A stretch of DNA of 64,000 bases from positions 1,302,001-1,366,000 of the forward strand of contig NZ_CZRP01000013.1 in NCBI RefSeq assembly GCF_001458115.1, in the 5' to 3' direction. The notes beneath the pieces were generated by a model. It was not told where the DNA came from. It was given only the letters and a program-made list of their open reading frames with translations, and did not search any database. A program made the translations under genes and the position numbers. Of this stretch, positions 1 through 8,705 are shown in pieces. Positions within the stretch are counted from its first letter, which is position 1; every line of letters begins with the position of its first letter. The DNA is from Gracilibacillus massiliensis. GTDB taxonomy: Bacteria; Bacillota; Bacilli; Bacillales; Amphibacillaceae.

Positions 1-430
1 TTTCCATAAAAGAATTTGTATAATTTTGAAAAATTTCTAAAGCTTCCATATAGGTTGGTGATTCGACTGCCACCACTGTATCTTCATCAATAAAAATCCG
101 TGCAATCAAATCAATTGCTTGGCAAGCCCCTGCAGTAACTAGTACCTCTTCCATCGCAAACTTCATTTCACGTTCATCTAATCGTTCAATAATTTGCTGT
201 TTTAATTGGTCCATTTTAGGAGTGCCAAGGTAATGAAGTGGCAGATCTTGTTCCTCATCAAGTAATTGGCCAACCGATTCTTTTAGTTGTTTGACTGGTA
301 CAAGACTTGGTGCAGGGAAACCTGAACTTAGACGAATACAGTCCGCTGGTATATATGGCATCCATTCACCAGGTGGATCGTTTTGTATTGCATTTTTTAT
401 ATTATTGGAATAAAAAGCTTCCATCTTCAT
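1..430 (-). CDS. PLP-dependent aminotransferase, fold type I (partial, C-terminus beyond window)
   Basis: The N-terminal 143 residues are present and the rest lies off the left edge. The protein begins MKMEAFYSNNIKNAIQNDPP and continues with WMPYIPADCIRLSSGFPAP, a loop typical of the MocR/LysN/KAT-like aminotransferases (L-S-x-G-x-P). Later VLVTAGACQAIDL and VAVESPTYMEAL match the cofactor-phosphate-binding and substrate-side segments of class I/II aminotransferases. There is no N-terminal winged helix, so it is an enzyme rather than a MocR-type regulator. The catalytic lysine lies outside the window. The start has AAAGGTG about 10 nt upstream. The substrate cannot be told; 2-aminoadipate or aromatic/branched amino acids are family possibilities. 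Confidence 0.85.
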   Translation of the reverse strand, partial: MKMEAFYSNNIKNAIQNDPPGEWMPYIPADCIRLSSGFPAPSLVPVKQLKESVGQLLDEEQDLPLHYLGTPKMDQLKQQIIERLDEREMKFAMEEVLVTAGACQAIDLIARIFIDEDTVVAVESPTYMEALEIFQNYTNSFME

Positions 431-460
431 GTTTGTAATTCACCTTTCCTTTAAACAGTA

Positions 461-489
461 AGAAGCATTGGCAATCAACCAATGCTTCT
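461..489 (-). terminator. Hairpin downstream of the YjiH-family gene
   Basis: Perfect 11-bp inverted repeat, AGAAGCATTGG at 461-471 and CCAATGCTTCT at 479-489, with a 7-nt loop. It sits 20 nt past the stop of the gene at 509. The U-run on the minus strand is short, so termination strength is uncertain. Confidence 0.55.
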
Positions 490-508
490 CTTTATTATGA
501 CCTATTCG

Positions 509-1861
509 TTAAAAAAATAAAAGATGTGCCATTAATGCTACCACTGGTAACGTAATAATTGTTCTTTGCAAGAAGATAATGAACAATTGGAAAAGCGAGA
601 TCGGGATCTTAGATTTTAGTAAGAGAATACCAATCTCCGACATATAAATAAGCTGTGCTAAGGACATAACCCCGATCACAAAGCGAGTCAATTCCGATTC
701 AATCCCACTACCAATCACAGCGGGTAAGAACATATCGGCAAACCCAACAATCATCGCGGGTGCCGCTGCTTCTGCCTCTGGAATCTGTAACAATTGCAAA
801 AATGGTATGAACGGATAAGATAAATAATTAAAAATTGGAGTTTTTTCTGCAATAATAAGTGCTATGGTTCCTAACGCCATTACGAGAGGGATCAAGGCAA
901 ACCAAATATCAATAACATTCAATACACCACTTTTGATCACACCTCGATAGCTCTTCACCTGACCTGCTTTCTCTACTGCTTTTTCGACACCCCATTTAAA
1001 ACTAGATACACCGTCTGGCACGTCTTCATTTATTTGTTTTCCTGCCTTTTCGTAATACACATCCGCTTTACGTGATAACGGTGGTATTCGTGGTACGATA
1101 ATAGCAGCAATTACACCTGCAACAATAACGGTCAAATAGAACTGGACAAATAAGTGATCAATACTTAAAAATCTAGCAATGACTAAACTAAAGGCAATTG
1201 ACGCGATCGAAAAGTTCGTTGCTACCACTGCTGCTTCTCGTTTTGTATAATAACCAGATTCATATTGTTGGGTCGTAAGTAATACGCCTACCGTTCCACT
1301 TCCCATCCATGACGCTAACGCATCAATCGAAGAACGTCCTGGCAATTTAAATAATGGTTGCATAATTTTCCTTACGATCGTACCAATAAAATCCATCAAA
1401 CCAAACTGTAATAACAGTGGCATAAATAGACAGGCAAAGAAGAACCATACCATTAAGACTGGAATTAAATCATGCAAAACGGTGCCACCTGTTGCCATTG
1501 ACCAAATAAATTCTGGACCAGTTTCTGTTAATGTTAAAATCGCAAATAGTGCACCAAAGAAACGCAATATAACCCATAATAATGGAATATTAAATAAACT
1601 ATCTAAAAAAGGACTTTTCTTCAAAAAAGGGATGTCTATCATCTTCGTTATTAGACTACCAATAGCAGACACACTTAAAATAATCGTCATAATTAAAGGA
1701 ATATAATCCTCTAGCAGGGCTTGCAAACCATCTGCTAATACTCCTAAACCAATCGTAACCTTACCATCTACAGATATAGGAACAAGGAATAATAATACCC
1801 CAATAAGTGATGGCAACCAAAACTTTGTATATTGACCTGCTGTAAATTTAGTTGATTTCAT
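509..1861 (-). CDS. YjiH family (nucleoside-recognition GATE domain) membrane protein
   Basis: Polytopic membrane protein of about 450 residues with roughly ten hydrophobic segments from residue 12 to the C-terminus. The pattern (GLGVLADGLQALLEDYIPL near the start, SSIDALASWMGSGTVGVL mid-protein, VIGSGIESELTRFVIGVMSLAQL near the end) is that of the YjiH/GATE-domain family. Related proteins are SpoIIIAG-neighbouring gate proteins and nucleoside transporters; no substrate is established for YjiH itself. The start at 1861 was chosen because GGGGAG lies 6 nt upstream; an in-frame extension to 1939 has no such site. It probably stands alone, or follows the upstream RQC gene after a gap of about 100 nt. 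Confidence 0.85.
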   Translation of the reverse strand: MKSTKFTAGQYTKFWLPSLIGVLLFLVPISVDGKVTIGLGVLADGLQALLEDYIPLIMTIILSVSAIGSLITKMIDIPFLKKSPFLDSLFNIPLLWVILRFFGALFAILTLTETGPEFIWSMATGGTVLHDLIPVLMVWFFFACLFMPLLLQFGLMDFIGTIVRKIMQPLFKLPGRSSIDALASWMGSGTVGVLLTTQQYESGYYTKREAAVVATNFSIASIAFSLVIARFLSIDHLFVQFYLTVIVAGVIAAIIVPRIPPLSRKADVYYEKAGKQINEDVPDGVSSFKWGVEKAVEKAGQVKSYRGVIKSGVLNVIDIWFALIPLVMALGTIALIIAEKTPIFNYLSYPFIPFLQLLQIPEAEAAAPAMIVGFADMFLPAVIGSGIESELTRFVIGVMSLAQLIYMSEIGILLLKSKIPISLFQLFIIFLQRTIITLPVVALMAHLLFF

Positions 1862-1962
1862 GTTGTTCTCCCCGTTTATCATTGTTGTTCGTATTTTTTC
1901 AGCAAGTATTAATATAACACCACTTGTATATTCATGCAATATCTTTATTTGGATTCTATTTT

Positions 1963-2688
1963 TTACCTGTTTTCTTGATCACACTCAGGACAGAGCCTTG
2001 GGTAGCGCCATTGATTCGTAAAATACATATACCTTTCAAAAGTACGAAACGGAAAGATATTGCCGCATTTCATACATTTCAAATCGACATCTCTAGGGTT
2101 CCTACCTTTTAACAGCTCTGCTCGGATAATTTGCCAGTTCTCATCACTTTCCGTTGCTTTATTTTTAACAATATGTGAAATGGTCGCTCGGATCTCTTTT
2201 CTAACCTTCTTATAATCAATTTCTCCCCACTTTTCTAACAAGGGAATGAATCTTCTTTCTCCAGTTTCCTTGATTTTATCTAAAAGTATAAGAATCATAC
2301 CTCGATTACGGTCTTTAAGGTAAGTCATGTCATGAGAGAAATCGTCTTGCTCGATCCATTGATACCATTCCGCTAAAATTTCGTCCGCTCTTTGATCTCT
2401 TTCCAACTCCCACCCTCGATCTGTAAACACAATCATCGGGAGCCTTCCAGAGTATTGAATTTCTAAAAAATCGTGTTTGATCATCCAGTCGATTTTTTCA
2501 ATAACTTCTGCGAGGCTTAGTTTATGAAAATAACCATAAACTGGACACTTGTCTAAATGAAGTGCTAAAAGCTTCTTTTCCTTGGAACCTTTTAATATTT
2601 TTGCGAGGAGATTTCGACCGCCTTCTCCAATCAATTCATCAGCCGCTCGTAAAATCGCCATAATTTCAGGTTCTGTTAATTTTTTCAC
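1963..2688 (-). CDS. RQC-minor-1 family DNA-binding protein with C-terminal zinc ribbon
   Basis: 241-residue soluble protein. The first ~110 residues (LTEPEIMAILRAADELIGEGGRNLLAKILKGS, then a segment with CPVYGYF and FLEIQYSGRLPMIVFTDRGWEL) resemble a free-standing RQC winged-helix domain, as in the RecQ C-terminus but without helicase motors. The middle is helical. The C-terminus carries CMKCG ... CPEC, a four-cysteine zinc ribbon at about residues 205-236. Stand-alone RQC-minor proteins occur in Bacilli but have no settled role; DNA-structure binding is inferred from the domain. It lies upstream of and co-oriented with the YjiH gene. The assignment comes from recognising the residue pattern and was not searched. 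Confidence 0.72.
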   Translation of the reverse strand: MKKLTEPEIMAILRAADELIGEGGRNLLAKILKGSKEKKLLALHLDKCPVYGYFHKLSLAEVIEKIDWMIKHDFLEIQYSGRLPMIVFTDRGWELERDQRADEILAEWYQWIEQDDFSHDMTYLKDRNRGMILILLDKIKETGERRFIPLLEKWGEIDYKKVRKEIRATISHIVKNKATESDENWQIIRAELLKGRNPRDVDLKCMKCGNIFPFRTFERYMYFTNQWRYPRLCPECDQENR

Positions 2689-2778
2689 GTTATCACCTGA
2701 TTCATTTTTTAACTACAGTATACTGATTGATGGCGATTTTGTCGAAAATTCTACAGAAAGTAACCCTAACAGCAAATT

Positions 2779-3291
2779 TTATTCCCAGGGTTTTTTCATA
2801 GGAATAAAACTTGCTAATTCCTTGCTTGCCTTTCTTCGTTTTTTTCGCTCTTCCACCCTAATTTTAGCAGTTTCATGTAAATGCTTTTCCTCCTCTGTTT
2901 CCGGTATAACTTTGCGAACAGGAACGGATTGTCCGTCTTCATCTACTGCAACAAAAGTTAAAAATGCGGTAGCTGCAATTGTTCGTTCTCCTGTGATTAG
3001 ATTTTCTGCCAAGACTTTGACAAATACCTCCATCGAGCTGGTACCTGTCCATGTAACAAATGATTCTAAACAGACGGACTGATTTGTGCGAATTGGTGCT
3101 AAGAAATCTACGGAGTCCGTTGAGGCGGTAACAACAAGACTTCTGGCATGTCGCATCGCAGATACAGAAGCAATATCATCAATATAACTCATTAATTTCC
3201 CGCCAAAAAGGGTTCCATGATTGTTCGTATCCGGTGGAAACACATGACTAACTTTCACGGCTAAGGTTTCTTTTATCTTAGAATCTCTCAT
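2779..3291 (-). CDS. Acyl-CoA thioesterase (hotdog fold, YkhA-like)
   Basis: 170-residue hotdog-fold thioesterase. The motif TNNHGTLFGGKLMSYIDDIASVSAMRHA near residues 20-45 contains the N-H-x-G-x-L-F-G-G signature and catalytic aspartate of the BFIT/BACH/YkhA acyl-CoA hydrolase family. VTASTDSVDFLAPIRTNQSV follows as the second strand-helix signature. It hydrolyses acyl-CoA to free acid and CoA in the cytoplasm, probably as a hexamer like its relatives. The start at 3291 was chosen over a 47-codon upstream extension because AAAGGTGATGG sits just before it and the extension would overlap the neighbouring gene. Chain-length preference is unknown. Confidence 0.88.
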   Translation of the reverse strand: MRDSKIKETLAVKVSHVFPPDTNNHGTLFGGKLMSYIDDIASVSAMRHARSLVVTASTDSVDFLAPIRTNQSVCLESFVTWTGTSSMEVFVKVLAENLITGERTIAATAFLTFVAVDEDGQSVPVRKVIPETEEEKHLHETAKIRVEERKKRRKASKELASFIPMKKPWE

Positions 3292-3339
3292 AACCATCAC
3301 CTTTCTCAAATATATATCGGGAGACTTCTGGGGTATTAT

Positions 3340-3380
3340 ACAAAAATGTTTCACCGCGACCATTATCACGGTGAAATATT
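3340..3380 (-). terminator. Hairpin at the end of the small coiled-coil gene
   Basis: TTTCACCG (3349-3356) pairs with CGGTGAAA (3369-3376). The stop codon of the gene starting at 3659 lies inside the hairpin. The stem is short, with modest U content after it on the minus strand. Confidence 0.4.
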
Positions 3381-3659
3381 GTCTTGCCCTGCTTTTACAT
3401 TCACTAGTGCTCTTTGTAAAGTATGTTGGCATTCTTCTACGCGAACTTGTGCTTCAAAAAGCGGTTCCGTCGAGGTACCACTTCCGTTTATCGCTTTTCC
3501 TCGTGCATCTTGAATTTGACCTTGTACCTCACGTAATTGTTGCTGCAATTCTTCAATCACTTGAGAGTCTGCAGAATTTCGAGCGTTACGTGTTGCTTCT
3601 TCTAATTGTAAGGATGTTTTTGCTAACTGTTCGATTTCATGACCGTTTTGAATTGGCAT
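3366..3659 (-). CDS. Small coiled-coil hypothetical protein
   Basis: 97 residues, glutamine- and alanine-rich, with no cysteine pair or membrane segment. Residues 10-50 (EQLAKTSLQLEEATRNA, then EELQQQLREVQGQIQDA) form heptad-like helices, and a second helix covers VRVEECQHTLQRALVNV. An ideal ribosome site, GGGAGGAA, is 6 nt from the ATG, so the gene is very likely real. I do not recognise the family; small helical DUF3813-like proteins of Bacilli are a loose comparison only. The helicase gene lies just upstream in the same direction, separated by its own terminator. Confidence 0.7.
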   Translation of the reverse strand: MPIQNGHEIEQLAKTSLQLEEATRNARNSADSQVIEELQQQLREVQGQIQDARGKAINGSGTSTEPLFEAQVRVEECQHTLQRALVNVKAGQDNISP

Positions 3660-3730
3660 ATAGATTCCTCCCTATTTTTTCATCCCTTATCATTTACAAA
3701 AATGAAAAATCTACTCATAGAGAAATAAAT

Positions 3731-3757
3731 AAGTAGCAACCTGTAAGGCTGCTACTC
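3731..3757 (-). terminator. Terminator of the SNF2 helicase gene
   Basis: AGTAGCA (3732-3738) pairs with TGCTACT (3750-3756) with further pairing inside the loop. It lies directly after the helicase stop codon and is followed on the minus strand by a T-rich run. Confidence 0.6.
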
Positions 3758-3758
3758 T

Positions 3759-6700
3759 TTAGACCATTAATATCTCTTTAATATCTTCATCAGTGAGTGT
3801 TGATAGCGTGTGTGCTTTCGTATCAACGATCTCTTCTATGAGATGTTTCTTTTTCTCTTGCAGTGCATTCATTTTTTCCTCAATAGTACCATGGGCAACT
3901 AATTTGATCACCTGCACCTCATTCTGTTGACCTATTCTATGTGCACGGTCAGCAGCTTGTGCCTCGACTGCCGGATTCCACCAAATATCGTATAAGATTA
4001 CCGTATCGGCACCAGTTAAATTAAGACCTGTACCACCAGCCTTCAAGGAAATTAAAAACAAGTCTCGCTCTCCTTCATTAAACCGATGACACGTTTCCAC
4101 TCGTTCCTCTGATGGAGTTTGCCCATCAAGGTAAAAGAAAGAAAGTCCTTGTCTTGCTAATTCATTTCCAATCAACTTCAGCATTTTGGTGAATTGTGAA
4201 AAAATCAGTACCCTTCTTCCTGCAAGTTGTGATTCTTCTAAGATTTGTTTCAATTGTTCAAATTTAGCCGATTCTCCTTTATATCCATCTACAAATAGCG
4301 ATGGATGACAACAGATCTGTCGTAATCGGGTTAACCCAGCAAGAATTTTAATGCGATTTTTTCGTAATGTATCTTTATCTAAGTGCTTTAACGTATCATG
4401 TCTTAATTTCGCCAAATAGGCGGCATATAATTTCTTTTGTTCAGGAAGTAATTCCATGGATTCTATCGATTCTATTTTCTTAGGAAGTTCTTCAAGTACA
4501 TCTTCTTTTTTTCTGCGCAGCATAAAAGGACGCACTCTTCTAGATATTTTCGACCTTGTTAAGTTACTAAATTCTTTTAATCCAAGGAAAAGTTCAGGTA
4601 ATACTACATAATAGATCGACCATAGTTCTTCCAATGAATTCTCTACTGGAGTGCCCGTCAAAGCAAATCGATAGTCAGCTTCTATTTTCTTCACTGCTTT
4701 TGCTGTTAGGGTGTGCGGATTCTTAAAAGCCTGTGCCTCATCAAAAATAGCAGTATGAAAGGTTTGCTTAGCATACCAGTCGATATCTCTACGCAACAGT
4801 GGATAGGAAGTAATAATCACATCGATACCCTTTATTTCATTTTGTAAAAGCTTGCGTTCCACTTTCGTACCATCGATAATGATCACATTCAGATTCGGAG
4901 CAAATCTACTCATTTCATTGAACCAATTATAAGTCAACGAAGAGGGACACACGATTAATGCTGGACGTTGCTGCCCTCGAATATCTTCAAGTTCTGACAA
5001 AATAAATGCGATGCTTTGTATGGTTTTTCCTAATCCCATATCATCTGCAAGGACCCCGCCAAATCGATAGCTCGCCATTGTTTTCATCCATCTGTAGCCA
5101 TGTTTTTGATAGTCCCTCAATACCGTTGATAATCCTTCCGGGACCTCATATGCTTCTTCGTTTGGATTTTTAAGTTTGTCTAAAAAGGTTCGGAATGTTT
5201 CTTCTATTGTAAAAGTGTTGCGATCATCGACAACATCTAGTAACCTTAGACCTTTAATAATTGGTACCTGCAGGCCGTTTTCCAGGTCATCATCTTGAGC
5301 AGGAACGGTATTTAAAAAACGTCTAATTTCTTCAAATTCTTTTGTTTCCAAAGACATCAACGATCCATTACGCAATCGATAGTATTTGCGCTTTTCTTCT
5401 AGCGCCTGTAACAGTTCTCGAATATCCTGATCTGGAATACCCTGCATTTCAAACTTAAATTCAAGCCAATTTGTTCTTTCTCTTCTTAATTTCACCCTGA
5501 TTTTCGGATGGGATTTCTCTCTGAAAATTCGATTTCTTACAGCAGTAGTGGCATATATTTGGACAAGACCTTGCAATTCAGGTATAAAATGTTGTAAGAA
5601 TTCATATTCCAATTCTTCATTATGGATAAAATAACCGCCTTCTGTTTTGGCAAAGCCACTGTTATCCATCAACTTCAATATCTCATTTTCCTTCTCTGTA
5701 TCGCGAACTAGCATAGGCACGTTAGTTATTTCGTCCTGTTCCAATGGATGAATGATAATAGACTCGTAATGAAATTCAAGACCGGCGAGCAGACGGTTTT
5801 TGACTCGGTCGAGATACAGCTTTGCAATTAACGGCGTTTTTTCAAATTGGTCTCTTATTGTACGAGCTAATGTTACCTCTCCCAACTTTCTCAAACCTGG
5901 AACAACTTTTTCCATGTAAGCATTCATTTGTTCTGGCGGAATCGGAATTCGGTCTGTTCTTGATGTAGTCAGCATCTGCTTAAGATTGGACAATTGTTCG
6001 TTTTGTTCTTTATCCAACTTCATTAATTTTCCATTATGTAAAACAAGACGATATGCATTCATTACAACCATCTTGTTCAATCCTTTTATTTTCAGTTCAA
6101 CTTCCCCTTCATCCGTTTCTGAAAAATTAAACGTTAATGGCAATGGCGCATTTATTATAGGAAGGCCCTCAAATGTTTTGCCTTGATGTTCTAATTTCAC
6201 AAGTGGTGCAGTTGTTAGAAGAGGAATTAGTCGTTCTCCTGAAGATGGTGGCACTAATAAAATATCTGTATCGATAGCTTCATCCGCTTGTTCTAGAGCA
6301 TCAAGATAAATTTGCTCATCTCGTATTACATGAATTAGCTGTTGAATAACAGCATCTGTTTCTTTTTGAAAATAATGTGAAGCAGGATCATAACGAAATA
6401 ACCGTGATAACTGACATGGTTGTCCCTTTTTCACTTGTGTCAGGAAATTCCGAATGTTTTTAATTTTAATCGGTCCAATATGTATTTCAATTCCGAACAG
6501 ATATTGTTGTTTATCTATGGTCATGGGTTTACACGTAAATACTAAATTAAGTTGTTGACGATTTTCGAAATGACGCTGCTGACCGCTCCCGCGAGTAGGA
6601 CCTTTTTGAAAAATGTTCATTAGTCCTTCCGTCAAATTTTGATTTGTAGATGTATCAACTTGAGGTATAATTCCTTTACGCTGGTATTCATGAATCATAA

Positions 6701-6959
6701 GCAAAACAGCTGCGATATGCTGACAATCATTTTGAAAGGAAGGCAATGTCGGACACGTACATTCCGTTCGAAAGTCTCCACCATCCTTACTTTCAATGGT
6801 GACATGGAAATCTTCTGTAGCTGCAACCGTTGCTTCACATCTATCTGAAGTATACGTTTCAATCGCTACTTTATTTGCTCGATAAAAAGCGCTTCCTCTT
6901 TTGAAGGAGATCGTTCCGCACAATTCTTTTATGATTTTCGAATTTAATTTGATGTCCAT
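3759..6959 (-). CDS. SWIM zinc-finger SNF2-family DEAD/DEAH-box helicase
   Basis: 1066-residue ATP-dependent DNA translocase. The N-terminus carries a SWIM finger (C67-x-C69, C79-x-H81). A long middle region of about 500 residues fits the bacterial SNF2-associated domain. The motor follows: Walker A DDMGLGKTIQ near residue 640, the Walker B variant IFDEAQAFKN near 740, motif III ALTGTPVENSLEELWS, and the second RecA lobe with LFLISLKAGGTGLNLTGADTVI and the arginine-finger motif QAADRAHRIGQ. Bacterial members of this class are thought to remodel protein-DNA complexes or RNA polymerase; the exact role is not established. Length is normal for the SWIM-containing subgroup and all motor motifs look intact. 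It is probably monocistronic. Confidence 0.93.
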   Translation of the reverse strand: MDIKLNSKIIKELCGTISFKRGSAFYRANKVAIETYTSDRCEATVAATEDFHVTIESKDGGDFRTECTCPTLPSFQNDCQHIAAVLLMIHEYQRKGIIPQVDTSTNQNLTEGLMNIFQKGPTRGSGQQRHFENRQQLNLVFTCKPMTIDKQQYLFGIEIHIGPIKIKNIRNFLTQVKKGQPCQLSRLFRYDPASHYFQKETDAVIQQLIHVIRDEQIYLDALEQADEAIDTDILLVPPSSGERLIPLLTTAPLVKLEHQGKTFEGLPIINAPLPLTFNFSETDEGEVELKIKGLNKMVVMNAYRLVLHNGKLMKLDKEQNEQLSNLKQMLTTSRTDRIPIPPEQMNAYMEKVVPGLRKLGEVTLARTIRDQFEKTPLIAKLYLDRVKNRLLAGLEFHYESIIIHPLEQDEITNVPMLVRDTEKENEILKLMDNSGFAKTEGGYFIHNEELEYEFLQHFIPELQGLVQIYATTAVRNRIFREKSHPKIRVKLRRERTNWLEFKFEMQGIPDQDIRELLQALEEKRKYYRLRNGSLMSLETKEFEEIRRFLNTVPAQDDDLENGLQVPIIKGLRLLDVVDDRNTFTIEETFRTFLDKLKNPNEEAYEVPEGLSTVLRDYQKHGYRWMKTMASYRFGGVLADDMGLGKTIQSIAFILSELEDIRGQQRPALIVCPSSLTYNWFNEMSRFAPNLNVIIIDGTKVERKLLQNEIKGIDVIITSYPLLRRDIDWYAKQTFHTAIFDEAQAFKNPHTLTAKAVKKIEADYRFALTGTPVENSLEELWSIYYVVLPELFLGLKEFSNLTRSKISRRVRPFMLRRKKEDVLEELPKKIESIESMELLPEQKKLYAAYLAKLRHDTLKHLDKDTLRKNRIKILAGLTRLRQICCHPSLFVDGYKGESAKFEQLKQILEESQLAGRRVLIFSQFTKMLKLIGNELARQGLSFFYLDGQTPSEERVETCHRFNEGERDLFLISLKAGGTGLNLTGADTVILYDIWWNPAVEAQAADRAHRIGQQNEVQVIKLVAHGTIEEKMNALQEKKKHLIEEIVDTKAHTLSTLTDEDIKEILMV

Positions 6960-7128
6960 GTGCCCTGTCCCTTCCTTAATAAAGAAAAATTTATATGTAT
7001 TACGCTGATATTAATTACGACTATATTATAAGGCTAGAATATTTTTACTGCAATCCTGTGAAGTCTAACAATCACAAACCTTATCTCATAAGCGAAATGG
7101 AAAGAAATAGAAAGGTTTTTATTATATA

Positions 7129-8660
7129 ACTCAACTTTCGCACACTGAAATAGGCAGGTAAGCCCTGATATAGCTGGGTAAGCCTGCAATCCATTGTTGG
7201 ACTTGACTTTTGATTAATTTTTGTACCTTTTTGTTGCTCATTTTCAAGGCATCTTCAAGAAGCTCGATCAACTGCTGAAGTGCCACAGCCCAATCGAGAT
7301 CACTAACTTCATCACATAATTCATAAAACATGCCGCCAAGTGTTCGCTCGTCTGTGCTACATCGGTTTTGCCACGAGAGAACAATATATCGTGTGAATAC
7401 GATGGTCGTATGACTAATTAAGCCGTCATACGAACGACTTTGGAACTCTTTTTGAAGTTTTAAGAGAGATTTTGTTGTTTTGAAAAAAACTTCAATGTCC
7501 CATCGCATCCCATAAATACGAATGATTTCTTGATCACTAAGTGTACAATCGGTGCTTAGAATAGCTAACCATTCACTCTTTTTATTTCGATTACGAACAA
7601 AGACAACTTTAATAGGAACGCCATTCGCTTGTGTGGTATGAATCGAACGAAGAATGCCTTTCTTTCCATCTGTTGGTTTCGCAAAACGATATAGTTCCTT
7701 TAAGCTTACACGTTGGCCATTCACAAGGTAACGCTGTTTCAAGTTCTTTACCATGCCAATGACATCGAGTCCTTGCTCTTTTATCTCCTTAACGAGAGGC
7801 TGATACGTGAACCAAGAGTCCATCAGCACATAGGAAGCATCGATACCGGCATTCATCGCGCGTTCCACCATACCTGGTATTTGCTCAGGTGCGGTTTGTA
7901 ATGCTTCTACTCTGCGTTTATAACCGGAACTACGTTTATCAACTTTTGATGATATGCCATTAATTTGGCTTTTCTTCGAGCTTAATAAAGAAAAGTCCAC
8001 TGGAATGAATGTGGCACCATCTGACCAACCAAGCGTAAGCATACGAAACCCTTTATAAAAGCGCATTTTTTGGGATGCATGGTCAAAACAGCGAGCTAAT
8101 AATTCAACCGATTTACTGCGGTTACGATCATACGAAGAATCATCTACAATCAATACTTTGGGGCGATCATGACGCGTTAAGTTGGTTACTTTTCCAATGG
8201 TATGAGCGCTTAGAAATAATAAAAACCTTCTCCAAGCAAAGGTAGATTTGTTTAAAAAGCGATAGACGGCATTCTTCTCTGGACAATCATTCGCTTTGTT
8301 ACTTTGAAGTACTTGATACCAGTTCTTATTTTCAAAGATCAAACAAAAAATCAATTGAAAAAGATAGGCACAAGTAAAGCCGACAGACTTTGTAATACCA
8401 GCTTTTCTAAGATGCTTATACACGTTTAATTCTTTAAAGATGGAAGAAAGTTCATTTGGTAGTTGATTATTTTGGTCATTATTCGCTATCATATAGGAGA
8501 CACCTCTTCTGTATTGGTAGTGTTTTCTAGTCAATTACACTATACCAAAAGTTGAGGTGTTTTTTTATACCTATTTCGATTGTCAATGACCATATTTAAA
8601 CAGTGACATGCTTTACAGCTAGTTATATTTAATGCTTTTTTCTAGCTGCGAAAGTTGAGT
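7129..8660 (-). mobile_element. IS4-family insertion sequence, complete (1532 bp)
   Basis: Perfect 14-bp terminal inverted repeats, ACTCAACTTTCGCA at 7129-7142 and TGCGAAAGTTGAGT at 8647-8660, enclose one intact transposase gene. The flanks share the 5-bp direct repeat ATATA (7124-7128 and 8661-8665), possibly a target duplication, but the site is so AT-rich that chance is not excluded. The 154 bp upstream of the transposase start (8493-8646) hold no other gene. The element lies between the helicase gene and the response regulator gene without breaking either. Confidence 0.9.
7131..8492 (-). CDS. IS4-family DDE transposase
   Basis: 453-residue cut-and-paste transposase. Catalytic-core landmarks are VLIVDDSSYDRNRS (first Asp), VLMDSWFTYQPLV (second Asp) and IYGMRWDIEVFFKTTKSLL (Glu in the Y-x-x-R-W-x-I-E-x-F-F-K signature of IS4-like enzymes). 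The start at 8492 has AGAGGTG upstream; a 14-codon extension to 8534 is open but has no ribosome site. The TGA stop lies inside the terminal inverted repeat, so the gene uses the element to its last bases. It appears intact. Confidence 0.92.
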   Translation of the reverse strand: MIANNDQNNQLPNELSSIFKELNVYKHLRKAGITKSVGFTCAYLFQLIFCLIFENKNWYQVLQSNKANDCPEKNAVYRFLNKSTFAWRRFLLFLSAHTIGKVTNLTRHDRPKVLIVDDSSYDRNRSKSVELLARCFDHASQKMRFYKGFRMLTLGWSDGATFIPVDFSLLSSKKSQINGISSKVDKRSSGYKRRVEALQTAPEQIPGMVERAMNAGIDASYVLMDSWFTYQPLVKEIKEQGLDVIGMVKNLKQRYLVNGQRVSLKELYRFAKPTDGKKGILRSIHTTQANGVPIKVVFVRNRNKKSEWLAILSTDCTLSDQEIIRIYGMRWDIEVFFKTTKSLLKLQKEFQSRSYDGLISHTTIVFTRYIVLSWQNRCSTDERTLGGMFYELCDEVSDLDWAVALQQLIELLEDALKMSNKKVQKLIKSQVQQWIAGLPSYIRAYLPISVCES

Positions 8661-8705
8661 ATATAATAAATATAATTAATAGAAAAATGGCAAGGGGGAA
8701 GTAAT

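Noticed and set aside
3292-3432. 47-codon N-terminal extension of the thioesterase
   Set aside because: It overlaps the small coiled-coil gene and its terminator hairpin and lacks a ribosome site.
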